Shown here: positions 33,097-43,001 of the stretch, piece after piece
Numbering within the stretch: position 1 is the first letter of the stretch
Layout of the letters: every line of letters begins with the position of its first letter
NCBI RefSeq assembly: GCF_046195335.1
Contig: NZ_CP176093.1
Source of the DNA: Methanospirillum lacunae
GTDB taxonomy: Archaea; Halobacteriota; Methanomicrobia; Methanomicrobiales; Methanospirillaceae
Direction: 5' to 3' (one strand)
DNA length: 64,000 nt
Position numbers and translations under genes: made by a program
The notes under the pieces: model-generated
Seen by the model: the letters and a program-made list of their open reading frames with translations, nothing else
Databases searched by the model: none
What the model was told of the DNA's origin: nothing

Positions 33097-33441
33097 TCAG
33101 GAAAAAGTTATCATGAAGGGGTCTGAAGCTTTGTGAATGGAACTTGGTTTGTCTATCACAAAACCTGATAAAAGACTTTGTGAGGGGAGAACTGACAACA
33201 CTTCGAATGCGTATCCGGCGGAAAGAGCAGGGAGTAGAAGAGGGGTTTCACTTTTATTTATTATCTTGTCCCCTCATTTCGGAAAATTTAGATTAGCCAA
33301 TTCGCAATCCGTGGGGTTATGTAACGTACTCTTACCTCATCTAATAACATTAACCGACTTTTTCCCGGACTCTCAATCAAATTCAGAATCTTACGAATAA
33401 TAAGGAGAGTTATTCGAAAAATTATTCTTTGCCATCTCAAA
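33097..33441. other. Gene-poor region containing a KVGR-family remnant
   Basis: The only structure noticed is at 33346-33408 on the minus strand, about 75% identical to the 3' end of the gene at 30059-30376: it translates to IVRKILNLIESPGKK against IVRQVLGMIASPGKK. The upstream part of that copy is not present. Confidence 0.5.
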
Positions 33442-34602
33442 TTACAGGGTATCAAACAAATATCTCATTCTATACGTCATCAATGCAATAATTAACCCGA
33501 AAACCCCTGCAGTGACAAAAACTATGGCAATACCTGAATATGCCAGAATTATACCTAAGATTATCGGAGAAAAACTTTGACCAATGTATCTCATACAACT
33601 ATAAATGGAGATAACGCCGCCTCTTGCTTCAAGTGGAGATATCTGTATAATCTGTGCGTCAATGCATGTCTGTGAAATAACGAGCCCTAATCCAAAAAGA
33701 AGTAATAAAAGAACTACTCCGATTATTGAAGGCACGACGGACATTATTAACAGTGATAACCCGACAAGTACAAATCCCGCAATTATCACCCTGATCAACG
33801 AATACTTGCTTGCAAAATACCGCACCTTAGGTGCCATCACGACACAAGCCATGCCCGGGACAGCGAGCATGATTCCTGATACTCCTGAAGTAAAGTTGAA
33901 CTCACCCTTGAGCATAAAGGGCACATATATCATCATGGCAAATAATAGAAAATATATCGAGAAACCCATAAAAATGGTATAAAGTATTGGCAAATTTTTG
34001 AGATATCTGAGAGCTTCAATGAGACCTTGGTAACTGCCCAGCTCCTTCTGCTTTCTTGTTTCAGGAAGAATCATCATAACAACCAAAGCAAATGGCAGGG
34101 AAAGGGCATAAAAGAGAAATGCATAATTCCATCCAAAGGTTGCCAGTCCTCCTCCGATAATTGGCGCAAACACAGAGCCCAAGGCAAATGATATGCTGAT
34201 TTTACTCATTGCCCCGACACAATCAATACCAGTGTAAACATCGCCGATAATCAGCATGGCAAGTGAGGTTATCGCGGCTACTCCAATACCCTGGATGAAT
34301 CTCATTACTAACAACGAGTTCACATCAGAGACAAAAAAACTGACAAGACCTGTACATCCATAGATTACAAGACCGGTCACGAGTATTTTTTTCCGGTTGA
34401 TACAATCGATGAATTGTCCGATAATCAACGTGAATATTGCAGTAGAGATAGTGAAAACTGACATGAGCATCCCTACCCCCTGGGTAGTCGTATGCAGTGG
34501 TCCTACCATTTCAGGTAATACTGGTGTAATAAGGGCTCCTCCGGCCATTGCAAAAAAGGCAGTTATACAGAGCAGGACAAGGTGATGAGTTTTAAATTCC
34601 AT
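33442..34602 (-). CDS. MFS transporter (DHA1-type drug exporter)
   Basis: A 386-residue protein with 12 predicted transmembrane helices. The loop 2-3 motif is present as GQFIDCINRKKILVTGLVIY, and the antiporter-type motif C region near residue 155 as GSVFAPIIGGGLATFGWNYA. The family exports small molecules, often drugs, by proton antiport across the cytoplasmic membrane. A fragment of a MarR-type repressor lies directly upstream on the same strand, which suits a drug-responsive exporter that has lost its local regulator. The substrate is not known. Confidence 0.85.
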   Translation of the reverse strand: MEFKTHHLVLLCITAFFAMAGGALITPVLPEMVGPLHTTTQGVGMLMSVFTISTAIFTLIIGQFIDCINRKKILVTGLVIYGCTGLVSFFVSDVNSLLVMRFIQGIGVAAITSLAMLIIGDVYTGIDCVGAMSKISISFALGSVFAPIIGGGLATFGWNYAFLFYALSLPFALVVMMILPETRKQKELGSYQGLIEALRYLKNLPILYTIFMGFSIYFLLFAMMIYVPFMLKGEFNFTSGVSGIMLAVPGMACVVMAPKVRYFASKYSLIRVIIAGFVLVGLSLLIMSVVPSIIGVVLLLLLFGLGLVISQTCIDAQIIQISPLEARGGVISIYSCMRYIGQSFSPIILGIILAYSGIAIVFVTAGVFGLIIALMTYRMRYLFDTL

Positions 34603-34639
34603 GATAATTCTGATTATTTAACATAATTCTCGATATATT

Positions 34640-34849
34640 CTAAACCATATCAACTAAAGAATTCACGATTAAATTCCCATGGTATGAATCAAATTCCGAT
34701 AAGAGTATATTATCCCATTTATGGGTAATCCCTTTTATATGAGGCGCTATCTGTCTTCCCGTTTCAGTTATATATATGAATGATTGTCTTATCCACTTTT
34801 TTGAAATACCTGGTGTTCGTCTGGAGAAACAAACGATTCCGTCATTATG
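34640..34849 (-). pseudogene. C-terminal remnant of a MarR-family regulator
   Basis: An open 70-codon stretch without a start codon reads FSRRTPGISKKWIRQSFIYI, TETGRQIAPHIK, then HKWDNILLSEF, and ends LVDMV before TAG 34640-34642. This matches the wing and C-terminal dimerisation helices of MarR proteins (the LTE.G element). The N-terminal half is absent beyond an A9/T9 tract at 34852-34860. It lies 38 bases upstream of the MFS gene, the standard place for a MarR repressor of an exporter. Confidence 0.6.
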
Positions 34850-35012
34850 ATAAAAAAAAAGAATTAGAATATATCAAATAACTTGAACTAACAACTGAAA
34901 ACTATGCAGAAGAGATAATTCGAATAGATTATCCGTGTTCAATATTTTTATTAGAAAGGTATTTTTTCTATTCTATATATCTTACCTGAAAAATGAGGTG
35001 TTATCGTTTTAT

Positions 35013-37343
35013 TCAAACCGATACAACCACCGGGACAGCATCCATCATAACAATTATTTCATGACCTTTTTCAGTGGATGATGCCCAAATACCCCAGGAA
35101 TCATCCACCATCTCCGCATATCCCAGCGTGAGTATGCTGTTGTCTGATCCATCAAACATAGGAACCCAGGCATAGCCACCACCGTCAACTGCAGCAGCAG
35201 TAAGAAGACCTGAAGTGCTTACCCCGTTCTGATCGATATCAGCAGTGCTGTTTGGATCAAATGAATGAAGCAGCATATTTGATGTTGAAGAGTATGAACC
35301 AGTCTCGATATCAGCCTCTGCCACTTCCCTGGTGAGATCCTTTGCATGGACAACCGCAGCATGAACACTCTCTTTCATCTGTGCTGGATCACCGGTAAAG
35401 ACCGGGAGTGTCATTCCATCAACAGGGGTTACTGCTGATAGAATAATTCCGCTGATCGCTGGCCTGACATACAGAAGAGAGACCGGTTTTTCTCCTGTTG
35501 TCAGGTTTGTAACATACAAACTCCCGCCTCCCATTTTTGCTAGAGAGGAGATTAAAAGACCGGAAGATACTGGATCTGAATTCTGCTTTGATAGATTTAC
35601 TCCAACCAGTTCAGGGTTTGCTACATCCGCAAGAACCGTGCCATTGAGATCCAGAGCCAGAATATATTTCGTGTCACTGGAAAATCCACTAGAAGGATTA
35701 TTGAAGTCAGCAAGTGCCTGTGTTCTTCCGTGAATAGAGAGATACGATGCTGCATCATCTGATAGGGTTATTAAACCCGGGGTCAGGTTCTGCGTTGTGT
35801 ATGGATTGAGTGATACCGAGAGCTGACTTGTTGTTCCATCCTGCACTGTTGTTGTTGTAGTAACAGGTTCGTATCCTGGATATGTGAGGATGAGAGAGTG
35901 CATACCGCTGGGTATATTCTGAAGAGTCATTGGAGTTTTACCCTGGGGACGTGAATCCAGAATCACTGAGGCGCCTGATGGTGTGGAGGTAACAGCAATT
36001 GATCCGGTGTGGATTACTGTCCCTTTGGGCGTGAGAGTTCCGTAGATAGATGTTTCTCTTCCTGCAATAACATCCACGATACCAATCCAGTCAAGATATC
36101 CGGGAATTGAAACTCTTACATTGTAACTATCTGGATTTAATCCGTAAATCCGTGCCGGGGTAACTCCCCGGGTAATGCCATCAAGAGTAACTACCCCACC
36201 ACTTGGAAATGACCGGATGGATAATGTTCCGGTTGGTGGGAAGTACCTGGGAAGAGCGACTTCGACCTTGCTCTCTTTTCCTGAACTGATCTCAATGGTC
36301 TGCATTACTGGCTGATACCCAAACTTCGCCAGTTTCATTGTGTAGGTCCCGGTTGGTATGGCATCAAAGTGTGCGGGAGTGATTCCATAGACCACATCAT
36401 TCAAAATGATAACAGCTCCCCACGGATATGTATTGACTGTGAGTGAGCCCGTCGTAGATACCTGGTTTAATACGGCTGATACCACGGATTCTGCTCCAGA
36501 TGCAACAGTTACTGTTGTTGTGTAAGGTGTGTATCCATCTTTACTGATGGTAACAGTATGGGATCCTGGAATTATTTCCGGGTACGTATGAGGGGTTGTT
36601 TGAATATCAGATCCGTCAATTGCTACTGTTGCCCCTGACGGGGTTGACGTGACTGATATTGATCCATTTAGAGGGCTCGCCTGCAGAGTTGCTGTTATTG
36701 TCTCAGTTGTCCCCGCAGCCGGGTTATGATCAATGGTTGAAGTCCAGTCCTGGTATCCACTCTTTTCCATTTTCACCGTATGCGGGGTGCTGCTGCTTTC
36801 ATCAACAGCCACAGTCACGGGTGTTGTTCCTGAAGAAGAGCCATCAAATGTTACTGTCGCTCCTGAAGGAGATGAAATAAAACTAAAGTTTCCTGAAAGA
36901 GCCAGGTTTGTTATTGGGGAATCGGCCTGGATATTCAGATTACTTATACCTGGTTTTAATGATATTACTGGTTTAATAGTCGGTTGTAATGATGGAAGGA
37001 GAGTAGGTGTAGCAGTCGGTGTGGGAGTGACAGTAATATTAGATACTATAACTGGCTCTTTTGGTGTTGTAATCGGCACGGTTATAGGCTTAAGAGAGGG
37101 GACGAGTGTTACCTCTTTTGTTGGTGTTACCGTTGGTTCTGTTGTTGTCGGTACCTGAGTAACCTCCATAGTAGGGCTGCTAGTTGGAACTGTGATCGTT
37201 GGCAGAATGACGACAGGCACCTGGGTAATAACCGGAGTTATATTTGTTGTCAGGTTAAACAGCAGGTTACTGGTATTCGTAGCCGCTGCAAAAGGCGAGT
37301 TGACAACGAGACATATGAGAAGTACTAGAATCCACAACCTCAT
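35013..37343 (-). CDS. Secreted PEGA-repeat protein with C-terminal Cache-like domain
   Basis: A 776-residue exported protein. A signal peptide (WILVLLICLVVNSPFAAA) is followed by a Thr/Pro/Val-rich stalk (residues 30-130). Five PEGA beta-domains follow at about 152-222, 226-295, 299-364, 372-438 and 446-513, each with the pattern S.PSGA.V..DG...G.TP. and a G..........GY. The last 250 residues resemble a Cache-type sensor (YILALDLNGTVLADVANPEL ... VNLS). PEGA repeats are surface adhesion or spacer modules; the Cache part may bind small ligands. There is no C-terminal sorting tail. Confidence 0.8.
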   Translation of the reverse strand: MRLWILVLLICLVVNSPFAAATNTSNLLFNLTTNITPVITQVPVVILPTITVPTSSPTMEVTQVPTTTEPTVTPTKEVTLVPSLKPITVPITTPKEPVIVSNITVTPTPTATPTLLPSLQPTIKPVISLKPGISNLNIQADSPITNLALSGNFSFISSPSGATVTFDGSSSGTTPVTVAVDESSSTPHTVKMEKSGYQDWTSTIDHNPAAGTTETITATLQASPLNGSISVTSTPSGATVAIDGSDIQTTPHTYPEIIPGSHTVTISKDGYTPYTTTVTVASGAESVVSAVLNQVSTTGSLTVNTYPWGAVIILNDVVYGITPAHFDAIPTGTYTMKLAKFGYQPVMQTIEISSGKESKVEVALPRYFPPTGTLSIRSFPSGGVVTLDGITRGVTPARIYGLNPDSYNVRVSIPGYLDWIGIVDVIAGRETSIYGTLTPKGTVIHTGSIAVTSTPSGASVILDSRPQGKTPMTLQNIPSGMHSLILTYPGYEPVTTTTTVQDGTTSQLSVSLNPYTTQNLTPGLITLSDDAASYLSIHGRTQALADFNNPSSGFSSDTKYILALDLNGTVLADVANPELVGVNLSKQNSDPVSSGLLISSLAKMGGGSLYVTNLTTGEKPVSLLYVRPAISGIILSAVTPVDGMTLPVFTGDPAQMKESVHAAVVHAKDLTREVAEADIETGSYSSTSNMLLHSFDPNSTADIDQNGVSTSGLLTAAAVDGGGYAWVPMFDGSDNSILTLGYAEMVDDSWGIWASSTEKGHEIIVMMDAVPVVVSV

Positions 37344-37471
37344 AGATCCATACTACTCATGCTTTGTTGAAATGGTTATGGGTTCTTTCTATTATTTTAT
37401 ATATCATACCTTCTCTCTGATTGCCATGATGATCCATAACAAAAGCATGTTATCCTTCAGGTACCCACGTT

Positions 37472-37840
37472 ATGCAGATGTCATCAGATATTCTCATAGT
37501 CAGCACTCCATATGTTCCGGGCTATAAGATCGTCAGGCAGGTCGGATTTACCTGGGGTCTGATTGTACGTAGCAGGGGTCTTGGTGGAAATGTTGTTGCC
37601 GGTCTCCGAACTATTCTCGGCGGAGAGATTCATGAGTATACACAACTCCTGAATGAATCACGCTCTCATGCTCTGGATAGAATGAAGGATCATGCTAGGG
37701 AAATGGGAGCAAACGCGGTCATTGGTGTTGCATTTGATTCATCAGAGATTGGACAGTCGATGACCGAGGTGCTCGCTTATGGGACTGCAGTTGTTGTGGA
37801 ACCGGAACAAGAGGAAAGTAAACCTGTTCGGTTGAGTTGA
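37472..37840 (+). CDS. YbjQ/UPF0145 family protein
   Basis: A 122-residue protein matching the YbjQ-like family across its length: ILIVSTPYVPGYKIVRQVGF near the start, GLGGNVVAGLRTILGGEIHE in the middle, and GANAVIGVAFDSSEI towards the end. Members form ring-like oligomers; the role is not defined, with proposals in heavy-metal or envelope stress. It may start at ATG 37472 or at 37478. It stands upstream of the glycerol dehydrogenase gene. Confidence 0.85.
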   Translation: MQMSSDILIVSTPYVPGYKIVRQVGFTWGLIVRSRGLGGNVVAGLRTILGGEIHEYTQLLNESRSHALDRMKDHAREMGANAVIGVAFDSSEIGQSMTEVLAYGTAVVVEPEQEESKPVRLS

Positions 37841-37978
37841 GGATACTGTACACAGGTGTGTGGTTCCTGTGAGGTTAAGCATCCATTATTGAATCTTTTT
37901 TCTTTTGTGGTTGTCATTGTTGGTTTCTTACTGGTTAATTCTGGGAGAACACTAATAGTTCCAAAGATGAGATACTGT

Positions 37979-39085
37979 ATGATGTCCAGAGTACTTGCGT
38001 CGCCTTCAAAATATATTCAGGGAGCAGGAGAACTTTCGCGAATAAATGATCATATTTCCAGATTGCATGGGCCGTATCTCTTTGTCATGGGAGGTTTTGC
38101 ATACACTCATTTGAAAGGTATTATTGAGGAAAGTTTCAAAGGTTCCGGGGCAACGCTCGTCTTTGAAAAATTTAATGGAGAATGTACTCATAATGAAATT
38201 GACAGGCTCCGAACGGTATACTCATTAAATCATTGTGGAGTAGTTATTGGAGTTGGGGGAGGCAAAGCTCTCGATACTGCCAAAGGAGTATCTTATTATG
38301 AAGAATGTCCGGTCATATCCATTCCAACGATTGCATCCACTGATTCACCCACAAGTGCAATATCTGTAGTCTATACTGAAGATCATGAATTTGATGGCAA
38401 CCTGATTCTTGCAAAAAATCCAGAAATAATTCTGGTAGATACTAAAATTATTGCTGAGGCACCGGTCCGGTTGCTTGTTGCAGGGATGGGTGATGCTCTC
38501 TCGACATATTTTGAAGCGATGGCAAACGTTGCTTCACATCATGAAAATTTTGTTGGGGGAACATGTACGAACTCATCAGTTGCATTGGCAAAACTCTGTT
38601 ATGAGATTTTGATTCGGGATGGAGTTCAGGCAAAAAAATCTGCAGAAAATAAGAAATGTACACAGGAACTTGAAAACATTGTTGAAGCAAATATTTATCT
38701 GAGTGGTGTAGGGTTTGAGAGTAATGGGCTTGCCTGTGCCCATTCGATCTATAACAGTCTCACTATTCTCCCTCAATGCCATCATATGTACCATGGTGAA
38801 CTGGTAGCATTTGGTACTGTTGTTCAACTGGTTCTTGAAAAGCGTCCGGATAAAGAGATACAGGAAGTATTGCAGTTCTGCTCAAGTGTCGGGCTACCGG
38901 TTACTATTTCTGGAATCTGTTCCGGTGAAATGAGTTCAGATGATATCATGAAGGTTTCTGAGACTGCATGCAAGCCCGGGTCATTCATGGATTGTGAACC
39001 ATTTGCTGTAACACCACTCATGGTCTATGATGCCATGATGAAAGCAGATGCCCTTGGTCGTGAATTTGTTTTAAACAAGAACTGA
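37979..39085 (+). CDS. gldA: Glycerol dehydrogenase (bacterial GldA type)
   Basis: A 368-residue NAD-dependent iron/zinc alcohol dehydrogenase. The start at ATG 37979 gives MMSRVLASPSKYIQGAGEL, which aligns with the start of bacterial GldA; a GTG at 37856 would add a hydrophobic stretch foreign to the family. The dinucleotide loop is GVGGGKALDTAK. Metal ligands are in GMGDALSTYF (Asp), ACAHSIYN (His) and MYHGELVAFG (His). GldA oxidises glycerol to dihydroxyacetone. Similarity is to the bacterial enzyme rather than to archaeal glycerol-1-phosphate dehydrogenase, suggesting gene transfer. Confidence 0.9.
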   Translation: MMSRVLASPSKYIQGAGELSRINDHISRLHGPYLFVMGGFAYTHLKGIIEESFKGSGATLVFEKFNGECTHNEIDRLRTVYSLNHCGVVIGVGGGKALDTAKGVSYYEECPVISIPTIASTDSPTSAISVVYTEDHEFDGNLILAKNPEIILVDTKIIAEAPVRLLVAGMGDALSTYFEAMANVASHHENFVGGTCTNSSVALAKLCYEILIRDGVQAKKSAENKKCTQELENIVEANIYLSGVGFESNGLACAHSIYNSLTILPQCHHMYHGELVAFGTVVQLVLEKRPDKEIQEVLQFCSSVGLPVTISGICSGEMSSDDIMKVSETACKPGSFMDCEPFAVTPLMVYDAMMKADALGREFVLNKN

Positions 39086-40141
39086 GTTGGTGACCCCGGT
39101 AAATTTTTTTCAGTTATACAGTCTTTCGGGTTTTCTGAATTCAGGGGAAGTAATAAGGGGAGAATAAGATTTTGATCTGAATAAATTGGGCATCTGGAAA
39201 AAAAGTTTCAATAATCCCGGTCTAAAAATATCCTGATTGAAGGTTTCATCATTGAAGTACACTTGAAAAGTGTATCAACATGTTTAAGTTGTGTAGTCTG
39301 GAAAAGGCGATAAAATTGTGGATTTTTAAAGATCACCTGGATCATGTCCTTCATTGGTCAATTTATCAATGATTTAACCAGTTTTTTATCTGAAACCTCC
39401 CCTCTGGTTGGTATATCCAGGATCTAATTTTCAACCAGATGTCACTGGTGCTTATAAAAAGCCCTTTCTGCCGATATCCATTTAAAATTTTCAACCTTAA
39501 ATTGGCATAATATACGCGGAGATATTCGTTTGCATTGACGCATCGAGAATAGCAGATCTCAATGGCAGGCAGGGTATTCATCAACCCATTTATCACGATT
39601 GATAAAAATACCTTGAGAAAACGATATGGTTGACTTAATTAAAAAATAAAGGCCAATACATGATTTTAAACAATGTGAGATGTTACCTGATCTAAATTTC
39701 GGTTAATTTTCAAAAATACTTGATTTAAGGCCGAATTGATCCACCCTATGATAGTACTGGGTAAATGGCAACATGCCTGCGATTTGAGTAATTGATCATG
39801 GAGAGAATATTGACCCTGTTTATACAAACCAAATTAGGGATCTCCTGATCTCCATGCATCTTCATTAAGATGGTACGTTTTTTCTGAATTCATCGTATCA
39901 TTACAAAAAACCAATAACTTATGAAATATAGTTTCATATGGTACAATTTCTATCAATTTTATTGTGACGCAATGCTGGCAATAATAAAATCAGGGATATC
40001 TGTGATCATTGAAATCCAGCTAGAGACAATCAATCAAAGGAATTTTCAAATGATCTATTGACACAATCCCATGATTTGATCAAATACCTCTATAGAAATT
40101 TTACCGGTAGGTTTTATCACAACAATTAAGATGAGACATTC
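39086..40141. other. Long AT-rich intergenic region
   Basis: About 1,050 bases with no gene that I can support. Small minus-strand frames at about 39205-39354 and 39366-39596 have coding-like patches (RVYYANLRLKILNGYRQK) and may be decayed gene pieces. No tRNA, terminal inverted repeats or array was seen. The promoter of the next gene must lie in the last 100 bases. Confidence 0.4.
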
Positions 40142-40963
40142 ATGACCGTTTCAAATAATTATCAGACAATAACAGAAGAAAAGACAACCTGGAAGTGTAC
40201 AGTTTGTGGCTTTGTGATGAACGGTGAAAAACCTCCGAAAGGATGTCCTAATTGCCACAGCCCCTCGGGAGAATTTATCCCTGCACATCATGACATAGCC
40301 TCTTACAATGGAGAACCATTTGATGTTCTGCTCATCAACGGCAGTTCACACAGAGCAGGAAACACCGGGATAATGACGGATGTTGCGGAATCCATGCTTA
40401 AAGAGTTGAATGTATCGTATCTCCGGGTTAACCTGAATGAACATTCCATAGATCACTGCTGGTGCTGTTATGCGGTACGTGCACAGTCCTGTGATTTTCC
40501 ATGCCGGAATAAATCTGATGATATGCATACATTTCATCAGATGCTAACCGTTGCGAAATCCGTCATCGTCGCTTCACCTATCAACTGGAATAGCATGTCA
40601 GCGAGGCTCAAGATCTTTCTTGACCGGACGACCTGCTTACAAAATCTCTATCACCTGAAAAAACCCGGGCTGACCACGGGAAAAATTGTAGGGATTCTGG
40701 TGAACGGGCATGAAGATGGGGGAATAAAAACTGCTATGGATATATTCCTGAATTTTCAGCAGATGGGTTTTATTCTCGCTCCCTTTGGTATGTATTACCG
40801 GACTCATGGTGCTGAGTTTACAAGCAACGAAGATCGGGAATTTTTTGCTGCTGATCAGTTGCTCAATACCTATACTCGGGGAGTTGTATCAAACGTGGTT
40901 GAGATGATGAAGTTGGATCTTGAGAAGCAAATGAAAGAGAGGATCATACCGGTTTCAGAATAA
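40142..40963 (+). CDS. Iron-sulfur/flavin protein: rubredoxin-type domain plus flavodoxin-like NADPH:FMN reductase
   Basis: A 273-residue protein. Residues 15-45 are a rubredoxin-like module with CTVCG and CPNC binding one Fe or Zn. The remainder is a flavodoxin-like reductase domain: LLINGSSHRAGNTGIMTDVA for the FMN phosphate, and ASPINWNSMSARLKIFLDRT. A Cys-rich insert (DHCWCCYAVRAQSCDFPC) between them is typical of iron-sulfur flavoproteins of methanogens and likely holds a [4Fe-4S] cluster. Such proteins pass electrons from ferredoxin or rubredoxin to FMN and to oxidants. The partner is unknown. Confidence 0.85.
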   Translation: MTVSNNYQTITEEKTTWKCTVCGFVMNGEKPPKGCPNCHSPSGEFIPAHHDIASYNGEPFDVLLINGSSHRAGNTGIMTDVAESMLKELNVSYLRVNLNEHSIDHCWCCYAVRAQSCDFPCRNKSDDMHTFHQMLTVAKSVIVASPINWNSMSARLKIFLDRTTCLQNLYHLKKPGLTTGKIVGILVNGHEDGGIKTAMDIFLNFQQMGFILAPFGMYYRTHGAEFTSNEDREFFAADQLLNTYTRGVVSNVVEMMKLDLEKQMKERIIPVSE

Positions 40964-41120
40964 TGAATGATCTCAACAATTTTTCCTGCCAGATCGAACT
41001 AAAAAACCTAAAATAATTATTTTTCATAAGAAGGAGATTAGAGATATTTATACCGTAGAGCCATATGTTGATTCAGGATATTTCCATAGATACACTGCTC
41101 ACCGTTTGACCGGGTGAATT

Positions 41121-42821
41121 ATGTCAATTTCTGAAAAAATTCGTACATCTTTTCTGCCTTTACCGGTTTTAGAGGGAATCATTCCTGTTACCTGGAGTCA
41201 GATTCCCATGGAGATAATAGCCGGAATTTCTCTTGCAGCTCTTGCCATTCCTGAAGTTATGGGATACGCAAACATTGCTGGGATGCCTGTTGTAACCGGG
41301 CTTTACACCATCCTGATCCCTCTTGTAGTATTTGCAATCTTTGGTTCTTCACGGCACCTTGTTGTCGGGGCTGATTCCGCGACTGCTGCAATTCTTTCAA
41401 CAACCCTGATCAGTATGGCAATGCCCGGATCTTCAGAATATGTGAACCTTGCAAGCATGGTGGCTCTCCTTGCTGCAGGATTTCTCTTCCTCTCCCGGAT
41501 CTTCAGATTAGGATTTATTGCGGATTTTCTTTCACGATCGGTTTTAATTGGGTTTTTAACAGGTGTTGGTATTCAAGTTGCTCTTGGTCAGATTCCTGGA
41601 ATGATTGGAGTTTCAGGCGGAAACTCCTCCTCAATAATTCAATTGATAAACCTCATATCTGCTCCTCAATTATCTTTAAACAGCATCACACTCCTTCTGT
41701 CTGGTGCTGTTCTGGCAATTATTATATGTGGGAATACATTTGCAAAACGAATTCCCTGGCCTTTTCTTGTTGTTATAGGTGGAATCGTTGTTAGTTGGGG
41801 GTTAAACCTTTCAGCCAGCGGTGTTGCGATGATCGGTGAGATCTCTTATGGATTTCCCGGGATAGGATTTCCCATCGTGCCACCGGATCAGATTCCAACA
41901 CTCATCGGAACTTCTGCTGCATGTTTTGTGGTGATCCTTACTCAAAGTGCAGCGACTTCACGTGCATATGCTGCCCGATATGGGGAATCGTTTGATGAGA
42001 ATGTAGACCTTGTTGGTCTTGCTCTTTCCAATGTGGCAGCGGGATTGTCTGGAACTTTCGTAGTGAACGGAAGCCCGACAAAGACCGAGATGGTAGATAG
42101 TGCGGGTGGAAAAACCCAGATTGCCCAGTTGGTGACATTTGGTGTTGTGTGTGTTGCATTACTCTTTTTCACCCGACCTCTGTCATTTTTACCAAGTGCT
42201 GTGCTTGCAACAATCGTTTTTGTTATTGGAATTCATCTCATTGATGTCAGAGGTATGAAAAACCTGTATTCACGGCGTCCTGTTGAATTTGTGGTTGCAC
42301 TTTTCACAGCACTTACTGTTCTCTGTGTCAGTGTTGGTTGGGGTATTGCCGTCGCAATTGTTCTTTCGATGATTGCTCATCTTCGTCATAGTTACCGGCC
42401 GCTAAATTTCCTATTGATTGAGTCTCCAAACCGGGGATGGGCATTGCGATCAATTGATTCAGGCAGTCAGGCATCTCCCGGGCTTGTTGTCTATCAGTTC
42501 GGGGCAAATCTGTATTATGCCAACGAGGCTCGATTTACGAGTGAAATACTTGGTATTGTTCAAACCGCAAATCCCCCGTTACAGTGGCTCTGTCTATCAG
42601 CAGTATCAATACAGGATATTGATTTTTCAGGATCTGAAGCGATCAGGCAGCTTCATGGAGAACTTAAAAACCGGGGAATTGTGCTCGTCATGAGTTCAGT
42701 TGAAGATCCAGTCATGAAACAGCTGGAACGGGATCGTTTAATAGATCTTATCGGGAGAGATCATTTTTTTGAATTCAACAGAGATGTGGTCATAGCATAT
42801 AATGAGCACCGGGATAGTTGA
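41121..42821 (+). CDS. SulP family anion permease
   Basis: A 566-residue integral membrane protein. It has the SulP signature around PEVMGYANIAGMPVVTGLYT near residue 35-55, about 11 hydrophobic segments, the SPTKTEMVDSAGGKTQ segment, and a C-terminal STAS domain (about residues 440-560, with QDIDFSGSEAIRQLHGEL). SulP proteins carry sulfate, bicarbonate or other anions. Sulfate or bicarbonate uptake are both plausible. It stands alone. Confidence 0.88.
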   Translation: MSISEKIRTSFLPLPVLEGIIPVTWSQIPMEIIAGISLAALAIPEVMGYANIAGMPVVTGLYTILIPLVVFAIFGSSRHLVVGADSATAAILSTTLISMAMPGSSEYVNLASMVALLAAGFLFLSRIFRLGFIADFLSRSVLIGFLTGVGIQVALGQIPGMIGVSGGNSSSIIQLINLISAPQLSLNSITLLLSGAVLAIIICGNTFAKRIPWPFLVVIGGIVVSWGLNLSASGVAMIGEISYGFPGIGFPIVPPDQIPTLIGTSAACFVVILTQSAATSRAYAARYGESFDENVDLVGLALSNVAAGLSGTFVVNGSPTKTEMVDSAGGKTQIAQLVTFGVVCVALLFFTRPLSFLPSAVLATIVFVIGIHLIDVRGMKNLYSRRPVEFVVALFTALTVLCVSVGWGIAVAIVLSMIAHLRHSYRPLNFLLIESPNRGWALRSIDSGSQASPGLVVYQFGANLYYANEARFTSEILGIVQTANPPLQWLCLSAVSIQDIDFSGSEAIRQLHGELKNRGIVLVMSSVEDPVMKQLERDRLIDLIGRDHFFEFNRDVVIAYNEHRDS

Positions 42822-43001
42822 TCACAACAAAACTTTGGGATATTCCCACACATTATTGTGAACAACTGATTTTTTCATTTTGGGTTTTTTAATCAAGTGT
42901 AGTATTGTAATTAAAACTTAAATTTCGTTGATATGAATGAGAACAAATATCACAAAAACAAAACAACATGTATATAATATCAGAGATCAATTCTCATCTT
43001 T

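Noticed and set aside
37856..37978. Upstream GTG start for the glycerol dehydrogenase that would add a membrane-like segment
   Set aside because: Relatives begin at the ASPSKYIQGAGEL region; the extra 41 residues do not resemble the family.
39086..40141. Possible insertion sequence in the 1-kb gap
   Set aside because: No terminal inverted repeats, target duplication or DDE-type frame could be recognised.
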